Below are positions 18,687 to 28,292 of a stretch of DNA of 64,000 nucleotides, one piece after another; the first letter of the stretch is position 1; each line of letters opens with the position of its first letter. The notes below the pieces were generated by a model. That model saw only the letters and a program-made list of their open reading frames with translations, ran no database searches and was not told where the DNA came from. The DNA is from Marinobacter pelagius. Lineage in GTDB: Bacteria; Pseudomonadota; Gammaproteobacteria; Pseudomonadales; Oleiphilaceae. The stretch covers positions 88,001 to 152,000 of the forward strand of contig NZ_QNRO01000007.1 in the NCBI RefSeq assembly GCF_003315345.1. The letters are read 5' to 3'. The translations under genes and the position numbers were made by a program.

Positions 18687-19441
18687 TCCTCCACCATCGA
18701 AAGCTTCTTCATCAACTTGCGCCAGCCGATGGGCAAGCGTTCTTCCAGTTCCTTCAGGAGCGGCACATCAAGGGGCCAGGGGTAGAAGGGTTCCTTGCAG
18801 CCGTAGATGACGGTGTTGTTGGTCTTGCTGTGGAAGTACAAGAGGCAGGGGAACTGACGCACCAGTTCCCGGAACAGGCTGCCGCTTTCATCCGGGACCT
18901 TGTGGTAGTTCAGGATCAGCCAGCCATCGTCGGTGAGTGCGGTGCAGCAGTCCTTGATGAACCGCCGCTGGGCCTGGGCAGGGCTCATGCGATCCGCGTT
19001 GTACAAATCCGTAAAGATCATATTGGTGCTGCCCGGAGGGAGTTCCGCGACCGCCTTGCGGGCATCGGCGATGGTGACCTCCATCCGGTCGGAATCCGGC
19101 AGTGCAAACCACTCCCGCGCCACTTCCAGGACTTTCGGGCGTAGCTCGATTACGTGAACCCGGCACTCCGGAAACAGCCGATAAAGGCCGTGGGCCAGGG
19201 CACCTCCCCCAAGGCCAAGCACGGTCACATGGGCCGGCTCGGTGAATGCCGCCGGTATGAGCATGGCGCGGCTGTATTCATGCACTGGCAGGTACGGCGT
19301 GGCCCGGGCGATCTTGCTCTGCTCGAAGATGGAGTCAAAGCTCAGTACCCGGTGCTTGCGGTCGTCAATGACCAGGATGTTGCCCAGGGCATCCCGGGTC
19401 ACGTGGACAATTTCACCCCGGATTTCAGGTATCGGCATCAT
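18683..19441 (-). CDS. Spermidine synthase-like (SpeE-fold) protein
   Basis: 252 residues with a Rossmann methyltransferase-like fold: VTVLGLGGGALAHGLYRLFP (nucleotide loop), VHVIELRPKVLEVAREWF (acidic end of beta 2) and MEVTIADARKAV. The C-terminal region ends in a short basic helix. The typical GGGDG of true spermidine synthases is altered to GLGGGA, so aminopropyl transfer is doubtful and a methyltransferase role is possible. The stop overlaps the end of the AcoR-like gene by 4 bases, convergently. Confidence 0.8.
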   Translation of the reverse strand: MMPIPEIRGEIVHVTRDALGNILVIDDRKHRVLSFDSIFEQSKIARATPYLPVHEYSRAMLIPAAFTEPAHVTVLGLGGGALAHGLYRLFPECRVHVIELRPKVLEVAREWFALPDSDRMEVTIADARKAVAELPPGSTNMIFTDLYNADRMSPAQAQRRFIKDCCTALTDDGWLILNYHKVPDESGSLFRELVRQFPCLLYFHSKTNNTVIYGCKEPFYPWPLDVPLLKELEERLPIGWRKLMKKLSMVED

Positions 19442-19537
19442 GAAAATGTATGGTTATCGGCTATGGTGTCAGTAAGGGGCTTATTGCCCGGCCCATGGAG
19501 ATTATCCGATTGCGAGAGTTCGTGCAGGTCCGCTGTT

Positions 19538-20290
19538 ATGACAATCCTGTCTGAAGGTGCCCGGCACTACGTGCTGATCCTGCTTCCGCGCCTGCTCAAA
19601 GACGTGGAGCGTATAGGTCTGCCCGAGATTATCCGGACATCCGGGTTCAGCGAACAGGAAGTCACCACGCTGTATTTCCGGTTTGTCTCCATTGCCCGGG
19701 TGTTGCCTGCCGATCCGGAGCGGATCACGACGGAGATCTGGGAACACCTGGTGTATTGCGTGCAGGTCATGACCGGCATGGTGAACGCCGCGTCCCTTGA
19801 TGACCTGATCGCGGCCCGGGAACGGGCTGTTCGCAAGTATCTGCCCCATGCCCGCAAGAGCCTCGAAGACGAATTCGAGGAGCTGCGCCATGAGGGCACG
19901 GTGGATTTCCGGTTGGCCGGCCTGTTACGCCAGGAGGAGTCTCCGGAGCATTCCCGGGATCTGTGCATGGAGGCGATCCGGCGGGAGCGGGAAGAGCGCT
20001 TCGAGTCGGTCCGCGCTCTGGACACCCGTGCCCTCGACGCCCATCAGGCGTTCATTGTCGAGTCCGCGAAAGCGTTTGTGATTCGCGAGATGGCGTCGGC
20101 GCCGGACGACTTCGATATCCTGGATCTGGTCATCCGGCTTCTGGATCTGCTCAGAATGGTGCTGATCCTGGAAGCCCGGTCAAAACCCGGGGAGAGTCCC
20201 GTGTCGGCCGATGTCTCCGTGGAACGGATCGTCCTGGGGCTGGGCAATGTGTTGTACAAGCATGAGCTCGGTCTTGAGGCTGCCGGCTGA
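19538..20290 (+). CDS. Conserved-looking hypothetical protein, mostly helical
   Basis: 250 residues from ATG 19538. The open frame reaches 19154, but that part runs antisense through the SpeE-like gene. It is rich in charged helices with regular heptads (RKYLPHARKSLEDEFEELRHEG; EAIRREREERFESVRAL), with no signal peptide or clear membrane segment apart from a hydrophobic stretch near 215-228. I do not recognise the family. It sits alone, convergent with the Lrp-type regulator gene. Confidence 0.6.
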   Translation: MTILSEGARHYVLILLPRLLKDVERIGLPEIIRTSGFSEQEVTTLYFRFVSIARVLPADPERITTEIWEHLVYCVQVMTGMVNAASLDDLIAARERAVRKYLPHARKSLEDEFEELRHEGTVDFRLAGLLRQEESPEHSRDLCMEAIRREREERFESVRALDTRALDAHQAFIVESAKAFVIREMASAPDDFDILDLVIRLLDLLRMVLILEARSKPGESPVSADVSVERIVLGLGNVLYKHELGLEAAG

Positions 20291-20307
20291 TCGTTCCCTT
20301 CCTGTGT

Positions 20308-20760
20308 TCAGATGCCGGTGTCCTTCACATTTTCCATGACCACAAAGGTACTGGTCTGCAGCACGTGGGGCAGGCTGGAGATCTGCTCCCCGAGTACCTG
20401 CCGGTACTCGGCCATGTTACGTGTCCGGATCTTCAGCAGGTAATCGAAGTTCGCTGCCATCATATGGCACTGCTCCACCAGGGAAACCTGCTTGACGGCC
20501 TCGTTGAAGGCGGCGAGGGCACCGCTGCTGGTGTCGGAAAGGGTGACCTGGGCAAAAGCGACATGGCTCAGCCCCAGCTTGGTATGGTTTACCAGGGCGG
20601 TGTAGCCGGTGATGTAACCCTGATCTTCCAGTCGCCGCATGCGAACCTGGCAGGGTGTCTTGGAGAGACCCACCCGCGTGGCGAGTTCGGTAATGGTGAT
20701 CCGGGAATTCTTCTGTAATTCCCTGATGATTGAGTGATCAATTCTATCCAGTTCGACCAT
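20308..20760 (-). CDS. Lrp/AsnC-family transcriptional regulator
   Basis: 150 residues from ATG 20760 (GGAG eight bases upstream; an ATG at 20778 is an alternative). An N-terminal helix-turn-helix (LDRIDHSIIRELQKNSRITI; LATRVGLSKTPCQVRMRRLE) is followed by a RAM/ACT-like effector domain (LSHVAFAQVTLSD; ANFDYLLKIRTRNMAEYRQ). It is divergent from the NAD-glutamate dehydrogenase gene, which is followed by putA. PutA here has no DNA-binding domain of its own, so this protein is a reasonable candidate regulator of proline/glutamate catabolism, responding to an amino acid. That link is inferred from position. Confidence 0.9.
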   Translation of the reverse strand: MVELDRIDHSIIRELQKNSRITITELATRVGLSKTPCQVRMRRLEDQGYITGYTALVNHTKLGLSHVAFAQVTLSDTSSGALAAFNEAVKQVSLVEQCHMMAANFDYLLKIRTRNMAEYRQVLGEQISSLPHVLQTSTFVVMENVKDTGI

Positions 20761-20795
20761 AATTTGGTCTCCTGCCAAGCTTAATGTCTATGTCA

Positions 20796-20807
20796 ATATT
20801 CGAATAT
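20796..20807. promoter_or_regulatory. AT-rich palindrome in the lrp/gdh divergent region, candidate Lrp operator
   Basis: ATATTCGAATAT is a perfect 12-bp palindrome within AT-rich sequence 36 bases upstream of the regulator start. AT-rich dyads of about 15 bp are usual Lrp-family sites. Confidence 0.45.
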
Positions 20808-20919
20808 AAGCGAATTGCCTGCGTTTTGAAACTATATGGTCAAAGTGACTTTCGGGTCTTGAGTATACTGGATTGGCATGAATCCGTATCGCCCTGTGGA
20901 TACCGCCCGGAGAAGATTG

Positions 20920-23900
20920 ATGACCGATTCCCGCTCAGTACAACAACAAAGCCTGCTGGAACAGCTTGCCAACGCCCTTGATGACCAGAATGTCGAAGCC
21001 GATGATTCACTCGATCTTCGCCAGGTAGTGGCGAAAATGATGGAGGAATCCCGATCATGGGACGATGACCTCCACAGCCAGCTTGTCGCGACCTTTGGCG
21101 ACACCCTCGGCGGGCGTTACGCCCAGCTTTTCAGTGGTAGTTTTCCCTCGGCGTATCGGGCCCGCTTTCCGGTGGCTGAAGCCCTGGAAGACATTCGCCA
21201 GATCCAGTCCATTGCCATCAGTTCCGATGTGCCCATGGGCTTCTATAATTCCGGCGACAGCGCCGAAGGGCAGCTCAGCTTCAAGCTCTACAGCCAGGGC
21301 AGTCCGGTGATCCTGTCGGATGTGATTCCTATCCTTGAAAATCTCGGCATGCGGGTTCTGGGTGAGCATCCCTACTCCATCCGGCGCCGGGATGGGGAGA
21401 CCTATGGTGTCAGCGACTTTACGGTGGCGTTCCATTCCCGGTGCCGGAATGCCGATTTCAGGACGGCGAAGCCCCTTGTGCAGCAAGCTTTCCGGGAAAT
21501 CTGGAACGGTTTTGCCGAGAACGACGAGTTCAACCAGCTGATCATGGCGGCGGGTCTGGGCTGGCGGGATGTCGCGTTGCTCCGGGCGTACGCACGCTAC
21601 ATCAAGCAGCTTCGCTTCGGCTTCAGCCAGCCCTTCATCGCCGACACGCTGGCCCGCCATCTCGATATCACCGCTGGTCTGGTCTCCCTGTTCAGGGCCA
21701 GATTCGAACCGGAAGATGTGAAGGCCGAAGAGCGAGCCCAGCGTATCGATGCAATCGAGAAGGAGATCCTTGCTGCGCTGGAACAGGTGGAAAGTCTCGA
21801 CGATGACCGGATCCTGCGTCGATTCCACGCCCTGATTCAGGCCACGGTCAGAACCAACTACTACCAGCCGGAGGAAACCGGCCAGCCAAAGGGCTACCTG
21901 TCCTTCAAGGTTGATCCATCCTCGCTGCCGGACATTCCCAAACCCCGGCCCCGTTTCGAGATATTTGTCTATTCGCCCCGGGTGGAAGGTGTTCACCTGC
22001 GAGCCGGCCCGGTTGCCCGCGGTGGCTTGCGCTGGTCCGATCGCATCGAGGATTACCGGACCGAGATTCTGGGGCTGGTGAAGGCACAACAGGTCAAGAA
22101 CTCGGTGATCGTGCCGGTGGGTGCCAAGGGCGGCTTTGTCGTCAAGCAGCCGCCTGATGAGGGAGACCGGGAGTCGCTGCGCGCCGAGGGTATCGTCTGT
22201 TATCAGATTTTCATTCGTGGTTTGCTCGATCTGACCGACAATCTCGAGAACGGTGTGGTTGTACCGCCGGTCAATGTGGTCCGCCATGACGACGATGACC
22301 CCTACCTGGTGGTGGCCGCAGACAAGGGAACGGCGACGTTTTCCGATATCGCCAACCATCTCGCCGGGGAGTACCGGTTCTGGCTTGGTGACGCCTTTGC
22401 CTCCGGCGGCAACGAGGGTTATGACCACAAGAAGATGGGCATTACCGCCCGGGGTGCCTGGGAGTCGGTGAAGCGCCATTTCCTCGAGAAAGGGCTGGAC
22501 ACCCAGTCCGAGGATTTCACCGTGGTGGGTATCGGCGATATGGCCGGAGATGTATTCGGCAACGGCATGTTGCTGTCGGAACATATCCGGTTGGTGGGTG
22601 CGTTCAATCACCAGCACATTTTTGTCGACCCGTCCCCGGATGCAGCGGCCTCATTTGCCGAGCGCAAGCGCCTGTTCGAACTGCCGGGCTCCAGCTGGGC
22701 GGATTATGACCAAAGCCTCATCAGCAAAGGCGGCGGTATCTTTGCCCGCTCCGCCAAATGGATTCCGGTATCACCCGAAATGCGCTCGCTTCTGGGCATC
22801 AGTGCCCAGCGTCTGGCACCCAACGAACTGATCCGGGCGCTGCTCCGGGCTCCGGTGGACATGATCTGGAACGGCGGCATCGGCACCTATATCAAGGCGC
22901 CCTCCGAGTCCCACGACGATGTCGGGGACCGGGCCAACGACGGACTCAGGGTCGACAGTCCCGAGTTGCGCTGCCGTGTGCTGGGTGAGGGGGGCAACCT
23001 CGGTGTCACCCAGCGGGGTCGGGTCGCCTTTGCCCTGGCTGGTGGTTCAGCGAATTCTGACTTTATCGATAACGCCGGCGGAGTGGACTGCTCCGACCAT
23101 GAAGTGAATATCAAGATCCTGCTGAACGAACGTGTTGCCCGGGATGAAATGACGCTGGGCGAGCGCAATCAGCTGCTCCGGGCGATGACGCCGGAAGTGG
23201 CGGAATTGGTACTGCGCAACAATTATCGGCAGGCCATGGCGCTCAGCCTGGCCTGCACCGGCAAGGTCGGATCACAAGACGGTTATGAGCGTCTGATGCG
23301 GCGGCTTGAATCGGATGGGCGGCTGGATCGAGCACTGGAATTCCTGCCGGATGACGATGAGCTGCGTGAACGCTCCGGAGGGCTGACCCGGCCCGAGCTT
23401 TCGGTGCTGCTGTCCTATACCAAGATAGAACTCAAGCAGGTACTCATGGCCGCTCCCATTGTCCGGGATCCACGGTTCTCCCGGGCGCTTTTCTCGGCCT
23501 TTCCGGAATCCATGCGCGAAGCATTCCCGGAGGCTATCGAGGCGCATCCGCTGCGAGCCGAAATCGTTGCAACCCAGATTGCCAACGACATGGTCAATCG
23601 CATGGGCATCACCTGGGTGGAACGGATCCGCAATACCACCGGAGCCGATGCCGGCCGCATCGCCGCCGCCTACCTGATCTCAGTCGAGATCCACAACGTA
23701 GACCGGCAATGGGAAGCCATTGAAAAGCTGGATGGCCGGATTGATGCGGCGGTGCAGGCTGACCTTTTCAGCGATGTCATTCACCTGGTCACCCGAAGCA
23801 CTGTCTGGTTGCTGCACAACCGTCGCAACGATCTGGACCCGGCCGACTGTGAGGCCCGATACCGGGGGGCTTTGTCGGATGTACTGTCCTCCATCGAGCG

Positions 23901-24423
23901 ATTGTCTTCGGTCATACCTGAAAGTCGCTGGTATGGGCACTATGCTGAGTACAGGGAAAAAGACGTGCCGGAAGCGTTAGCCGCTTATTGTGCCTCGGCT
24001 GAGAGCCGTTACTGGCTGATGGACATGATCGAGATCTCAAGCCAGCTGGGGCAGGATCTGGAGTCCGTGGCCTGGGTTTACTTCCGGTTAGGGGAGAGCC
24101 TGAACCTGACCTGGCTGGACCGGCAGATGCGGGTTTATCGGGCCCATGGGCACTGGCAGGTGCTGGCAACGGTCCATTACCGGGATGAACTGGATCAGCA
24201 GTTGCGGGGCCTCACTGCCTCAGTGCTGGCACAGGATGATTCTGCCGAGGGCAATCTCGCTTCTCCGGAAGCAAAGCTGGATTCCTGGCGAAGTGCGAGG
24301 CAACCACTTTTGGGTCGTTGGGAGCGGGTACTCGGGGATATGCAGGCGGCCAATGATGTCGATTGTGCCGTGTTTTCGGTGGCGCACAGTGTGCTCAGGG
24401 AGCTTTCCAGAGAGGCTTTCTGA
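20920..24423 (+). CDS. NAD-specific glutamate dehydrogenase, large type but N-terminally short
   Basis: 1167 residues from ATG 20920, with GGAGAAG upstream (ATG 20878 is in frame). It belongs to the large bacterial NAD-GDH family. Motifs include GPVARGGLRWSDRIEDYRTE, IVPVGAKGGFVVKQ (active-site Lys region), GIGDMAGDVFGNGMLLS and VDMIWNGGIGTYIKA. It should oxidise glutamate to 2-oxoglutarate and ammonium with NAD+, acting after PutA makes glutamate from proline. The best known members are about 1600 residues with N-terminal ACT-type regulatory domains. Here the sequence begins about 440 residues later, just ahead of the last N-terminal segment (IQSIAISSDVPMGFYNSGD). No frame upstream restores the missing part. 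Confidence 0.9.
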   Translation: MTDSRSVQQQSLLEQLANALDDQNVEADDSLDLRQVVAKMMEESRSWDDDLHSQLVATFGDTLGGRYAQLFSGSFPSAYRARFPVAEALEDIRQIQSIAISSDVPMGFYNSGDSAEGQLSFKLYSQGSPVILSDVIPILENLGMRVLGEHPYSIRRRDGETYGVSDFTVAFHSRCRNADFRTAKPLVQQAFREIWNGFAENDEFNQLIMAAGLGWRDVALLRAYARYIKQLRFGFSQPFIADTLARHLDITAGLVSLFRARFEPEDVKAEERAQRIDAIEKEILAALEQVESLDDDRILRRFHALIQATVRTNYYQPEETGQPKGYLSFKVDPSSLPDIPKPRPRFEIFVYSPRVEGVHLRAGPVARGGLRWSDRIEDYRTEILGLVKAQQVKNSVIVPVGAKGGFVVKQPPDEGDRESLRAEGIVCYQIFIRGLLDLTDNLENGVVVPPVNVVRHDDDDPYLVVAADKGTATFSDIANHLAGEYRFWLGDAFASGGNEGYDHKKMGITARGAWESVKRHFLEKGLDTQSEDFTVVGIGDMAGDVFGNGMLLSEHIRLVGAFNHQHIFVDPSPDAAASFAERKRLFELPGSSWADYDQSLISKGGGIFARSAKWIPVSPEMRSLLGISAQRLAPNELIRALLRAPVDMIWNGGIGTYIKAPSESHDDVGDRANDGLRVDSPELRCRVLGEGGNLGVTQRGRVAFALAGGSANSDFIDNAGGVDCSDHEVNIKILLNERVARDEMTLGERNQLLRAMTPEVAELVLRNNYRQAMALSLACTGKVGSQDGYERLMRRLESDGRLDRALEFLPDDDELRERSGGLTRPELSVLLSYTKIELKQVLMAAPIVRDPRFSRALFSAFPESMREAFPEAIEAHPLRAEIVATQIANDMVNRMGITWVERIRNTTGADAGRIAAAYLISVEIHNVDRQWEAIEKLDGRIDAAVQADLFSDVIHLVTRSTVWLLHNRRNDLDPADCEARYRGALSDVLSSIERLSSVIPESRWYGHYAEYREKDVPEALAAYCASAESRYWLMDMIEISSQLGQDLESVAWVYFRLGESLNLTWLDRQMRVYRAHGHWQVLATVHYRDELDQQLRGLTASVLAQDDSAEGNLASPEAKLDSWRSARQPLLGRWERVLGDMQAANDVDCAVFSVAHSVLRELSREAF

Positions 24424-24597
24424 TTCAAGTTGAAGGGCGATATGGCTATAGCGTGACCTTCCGATGGTTTTTTGATGAATTGTAGTTCAATAAAAAAGTC
24501 GTAATGTGTTGCTCCATATATTTTTATGGGCAAATCGTCTTTTTCATTCTCGGTAAAATGCGAGAGATACAAGACAAACAGCGAAGAGGGTACAAAT

Positions 24598-27500
24598 ATG
24601 ACACAGCAATCAGTGAATCCTGACCTCAACGAGCATCGCCAGGCGATCCGGCAGAACTATCTGGCGGACGAGCATGCGGTGATTCACAAGCTGATTGCTG
24701 ACGCCCAGTTGTCACAGGCTGAGCGGGAGGCGATCTCCGCCCGTGCCGCAGAACTGGTACGTAGCGTCCGCAAGAATGCACGCCCGACCATCATGGAGAA
24801 ATTCCTGGCGGAATACGGACTCACCACCAAGGAGGGCGTTGCCCTGATGTGTCTGGCCGAGGCCCTGCTTCGGGTACCGGATAACCTCACCATCCACGAT
24901 CTGATCGAAGACAAGATCACCTCCGGCAACTGGGGCGCCCACGTGGGCAAGGCCCAGTCCGGGATGATCAACTCCGCGACCGTGGCATTGCTGATGACCA
25001 GCAACCTGCTGAAGGACTCCGAGCGCCAGAGCGTGGGCGAGACCCTGCGCAAACTGGTCAAGCGCATGGGTGAGCCGGTAGTCCGTACCGTGGCCGGTCA
25101 GGCCATGAAGGAGATGGGGCGCCAGTTCGTTCTGGGCCGCGATATCGAGGAAGCCCAGGACCGCGGCAAGTATTACGTTGAGCGTGGCTACACCTATTCC
25201 TATGACATGCTCGGCGAAGCCGCCCGCACCGATGCGGATGCCCTGCGTTATTACCAGTCATACTCGGATGCCATCGACAGCATCAGCAAGAACTGCAAGG
25301 GCGATGTGCGCACCAACCCGGGTATTTCCGTGAAGTTGTCCGCGCTGCTGGCCCGGTATGAATACGGCCACAAAGAGCGGGTGATGAATGAACTCATGCC
25401 CCGCGCCCTGAAACTGGCCAAAAAAGCGGCCGCCTCCAACATGGGCTTCAACATCGACGCCGAGGAACAGGATCGTCTCGACCTGTCCCTGGATGTCATC
25501 GAAGCCATTCTTTCCGACCCGGAACTGAAGGACTGGGACGGTTTTGGTGTGGTGGTTCAGGCATTCGGCAAGCGCTCCGCCCAGACCCTGGACTGGCTGT
25601 ATGCCTTGTCCGAGAAGCTGGATCGTCGGATCATGGTGCGCCTGGTTAAGGGGGCCTACTGGGATGCCGAGATCAAGCGCGCCCAGGTAATGGGTCTGAG
25701 CGGTTTTCCGGTATTCACCCGCAAGGCCTGCAGTGACGTTTCCTACCTGTCCTGCGCCAAACAATTGCTGGGCATGACCGACCGCATCTACCCGCAGTTC
25801 GCCACCCACAACGCGCACTCCGTATCGGCGGTGCTGGAGCTGGCCAAAGATATCGACCGCTCAAAATTTGAATTCCAGCGCCTGCACGGTATGGGTGAGT
25901 CCCTGCACGATCAGGTACTGCAGGACAGTGGTGTCCCTTGCCGGATCTATGCCCCGGTGGGTGCCCACAAGGATCTGCTGGCCTATCTGGTCCGTCGCCT
26001 GCTGGAAAACGGCGCCAACAGTTCTTTCGTGAACCAGATTGTCGACACCAACATCACGCCGGAAGAAATCGCCAAGGATCCCATCGATGCGGTGGTGGCC
26101 CTGGGCGACAACATCTCCAGCAAGGCCATTGTGCCGCCGGCGAAGATTTTCGGTGACCAGCGTCGCAACTCCAAGGGCTGGGATATTACCGATCCGGTGA
26201 CCGTCGCAGAGATCGAGGAAGGCCGTGGCAAGTTCCGGGAGCACCAGTGGAAGGGTGGCCCCGTGCTGGCGGTGGAATCCTCCAGCGATGAGGTGCACGA
26301 GGTCCGTAACCCGGCCAACCCGGATGATCTGGTGGGGCATATCACCTTCACGTCCGAAGCCGATATCAGCGCGGCCCTCGACGCGGCCCAGGAGGGCTTC
26401 AAGGGCTGGTCTGCAAGGTCCGCCGAGGAGCGTGCGGCCTGTGTTCGCAAGGTGGGTGACCTGTACGAGGAGCATGCCTATGAGCTGTTCGCCCTGACCA
26501 CCCGTGAGGCGGGCAAGTCCCTGCTGGATGCGGTCGCAGAGATCCGCGAGGCGGTTGACTTCGCCATGTTCTACGCCAACGAAGGCATCCGTTACGAAAA
26601 GGATGGCGAGGCCCGGGGCGTCATGTGCTGTATCTCGCCGTGGAACTTCCCGCTGGCGATCTTCACCGGCCAGATCCTGGCCAACCTGGCGGCGGGCAAT
26701 GCGGTCGTCGCCAAGCCGGCCGAGAGCACCTCGCTCCTGGCGGTGCGCGCGGTTGAGCTGATGCATGAGGCGGGTATCCCCCGTGATGCTATCCAGCTGC
26801 TGCCGGGTACCGGTGCCACTGTGGGCTCCGCCCTGACATCAGATCCCCGTGTGACCGGGGTCTGCTTCACCGGCTCCACGGCTACCGCCCAGCGCATCAA
26901 CAAGGCCATGACCGAGCACATGGCTCCGGATGCTCCGCTGGTGGCAGAGACCGGTGGCCTCAACGCGATGATCGTGGATTCCACCGCGCTGCCAGAGCAG
27001 GTGGTGCGGGATGTGCTGGCGTCCTCATTCCAGAGTGCCGGCCAGCGCTGCTCTGCGCTGCGCATGCTGTATATCCAGAAAGACATTGCCGATAACCTGT
27101 TGGAGATGCTGTACGGCGCCATGGAAGAACTGGGTATTGGCGACCCGTGGCAGTTGTCCACGGACGTAGGCCCGGTGATCGACGAGCCGTCCCAGAAGAA
27201 GATCGTCGACCACTGCAGCAAGTTCGAGCAGGCCGGCAAGTTGCTCAAGAAAATGGACGTGCCGAGCAAGGGCCGATTCGTTTCGCCGGCGGTACTCAAG
27301 GTCAACGGTATCGAGGATATGGAGGAAGAGATCTTTGGCCCGGTCCTGCACGTGGCTACCTTTGAAGCGAAGGACATCGACAAGGTGGTGGACGCCGTCA
27401 ATGCCAAGGGCTACGGCCTGACCTTCGGTATCCACAGCCGGGTCGACCGCCGGATAGAGCATATCGCCAGCCGGATCCATGTGGGTAACACGTACGTAAA

Positions 27501-28224
27501 CCGGAACCAGATCGGCGCCATTGTCGGGTCCCAGCCGTTCGGTGGTGAAGGCCTCTCTGGTACCGGCCCGAAGGCGGGTGGCCCACTGTACGTTCGTCGT
27601 TTCCTCAAAGGGGAGACTGTCGAGAAGTCGTCCAGCTCCAGCGATAAGGTTATCGGTGCGGACAAGGCTCAGAAGCTGATCAATCAGGTGGCCGCAGTCA
27701 AGGCGCCCAGGCCTGAGGAACGTCAGGAAACCCTCAAGCCGTTCTTTGGTGAGGTTCCGGGGCCGATGGACCAGGGTTATCTGGAAATGCCCGGGCCCAC
27801 CGGCGAGCAGAACCACCTGTCCTTCCATGCCCGGGGTGTGGTCCTGTGTCTGGGGCCAGATGCGGATTCAGCCATGGAACAGGCGGCAACCGCGCTGTCC
27901 CAGGGCAACCAGGTGGTGGTCATTGCACCGGATGCCGAGAAGAAGATGGCGGATGCCACCAAGGCCGGCCTGCCCATTGTGGCGGTCAACGGTGTCCTCG
28001 ATCCGGACGCGCTGACCGAGCTGTCCGGCTTCGAGGCGGTGGTCAGCGTCGCCGAGAAGCCGCTGCTGAAGCAGTACCGCCAGGCTCTGGCCAAGCGCGA
28101 CGGTGCCCTGCTGCCGATCATCACCGAGCACAAGCTGGATCAGCGTTACGTGATCGAGCGGCACCTGTGTGTGGATACTACTGCAGCGGGTGGTAACGCC
28201 AGCCTGATCGCTTCGGCTGAGTAA
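24598..28224 (+). CDS. putA: Bifunctional proline dehydrogenase / glutamate-semialdehyde dehydrogenase PutA
   Basis: 1208 residues from ATG 24598 (GAAGAGGG upstream). An N-terminal helical domain (about 1-130) is followed by the FAD proline dehydrogenase barrel (about 170-460: RLVKGAYWDAE, FATHNAHSV, EFQRLHGMGE). The aldehyde dehydrogenase domain spans about 545-1000 (SPWNFPLAIFTGQ, VAETGGLNAM, and GQRCSALRML with catalytic Cys near 818), and a C-terminal domain completes the protein. It converts proline to glutamate with electrons to quinone and NAD+. The ribbon-helix-helix repressor domain at the start of E. coli PutA is absent, so it is a purely catalytic, membrane-associated type. It lies downstream of NAD-GDH with 174 bases between, forming a proline-to-2-oxoglutarate route. 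Confidence 0.97.
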   Translation: MTQQSVNPDLNEHRQAIRQNYLADEHAVIHKLIADAQLSQAEREAISARAAELVRSVRKNARPTIMEKFLAEYGLTTKEGVALMCLAEALLRVPDNLTIHDLIEDKITSGNWGAHVGKAQSGMINSATVALLMTSNLLKDSERQSVGETLRKLVKRMGEPVVRTVAGQAMKEMGRQFVLGRDIEEAQDRGKYYVERGYTYSYDMLGEAARTDADALRYYQSYSDAIDSISKNCKGDVRTNPGISVKLSALLARYEYGHKERVMNELMPRALKLAKKAAASNMGFNIDAEEQDRLDLSLDVIEAILSDPELKDWDGFGVVVQAFGKRSAQTLDWLYALSEKLDRRIMVRLVKGAYWDAEIKRAQVMGLSGFPVFTRKACSDVSYLSCAKQLLGMTDRIYPQFATHNAHSVSAVLELAKDIDRSKFEFQRLHGMGESLHDQVLQDSGVPCRIYAPVGAHKDLLAYLVRRLLENGANSSFVNQIVDTNITPEEIAKDPIDAVVALGDNISSKAIVPPAKIFGDQRRNSKGWDITDPVTVAEIEEGRGKFREHQWKGGPVLAVESSSDEVHEVRNPANPDDLVGHITFTSEADISAALDAAQEGFKGWSARSAEERAACVRKVGDLYEEHAYELFALTTREAGKSLLDAVAEIREAVDFAMFYANEGIRYEKDGEARGVMCCISPWNFPLAIFTGQILANLAAGNAVVAKPAESTSLLAVRAVELMHEAGIPRDAIQLLPGTGATVGSALTSDPRVTGVCFTGSTATAQRINKAMTEHMAPDAPLVAETGGLNAMIVDSTALPEQVVRDVLASSFQSAGQRCSALRMLYIQKDIADNLLEMLYGAMEELGIGDPWQLSTDVGPVIDEPSQKKIVDHCSKFEQAGKLLKKMDVPSKGRFVSPAVLKVNGIEDMEEEIFGPVLHVATFEAKDIDKVVDAVNAKGYGLTFGIHSRVDRRIEHIASRIHVGNTYVNRNQIGAIVGSQPFGGEGLSGTGPKAGGPLYVRRFLKGETVEKSSSSSDKVIGADKAQKLINQVAAVKAPRPEERQETLKPFFGEVPGPMDQGYLEMPGPTGEQNHLSFHARGVVLCLGPDADSAMEQAATALSQGNQVVVIAPDAEKKMADATKAGLPIVAVNGVLDPDALTELSGFEAVVSVAEKPLLKQYRQALAKRDGALLPIITEHKLDQRYVIERHLCVDTTAAGGNASLIASAE

Positions 28225-28240
28225 CGCCATCCTGAATGAA

Positions 28241-28277
28241 AAACGCCGCACGGGCCTGAACCCGCGCGGCGTTTTTT
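28241..28277 (+). terminator. Rho-independent terminator of putA
   Basis: Stem AACGCCGCaCGGG / CCCGcGCGGCGTT followed by TTTTTT, 17 bases after the putA stop. An A-run on the left side means it could also serve the convergent lytic transglycosylase gene. Confidence 0.92.
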
Positions 28278-28292
28278 GTTTTGCGGAAGCGG

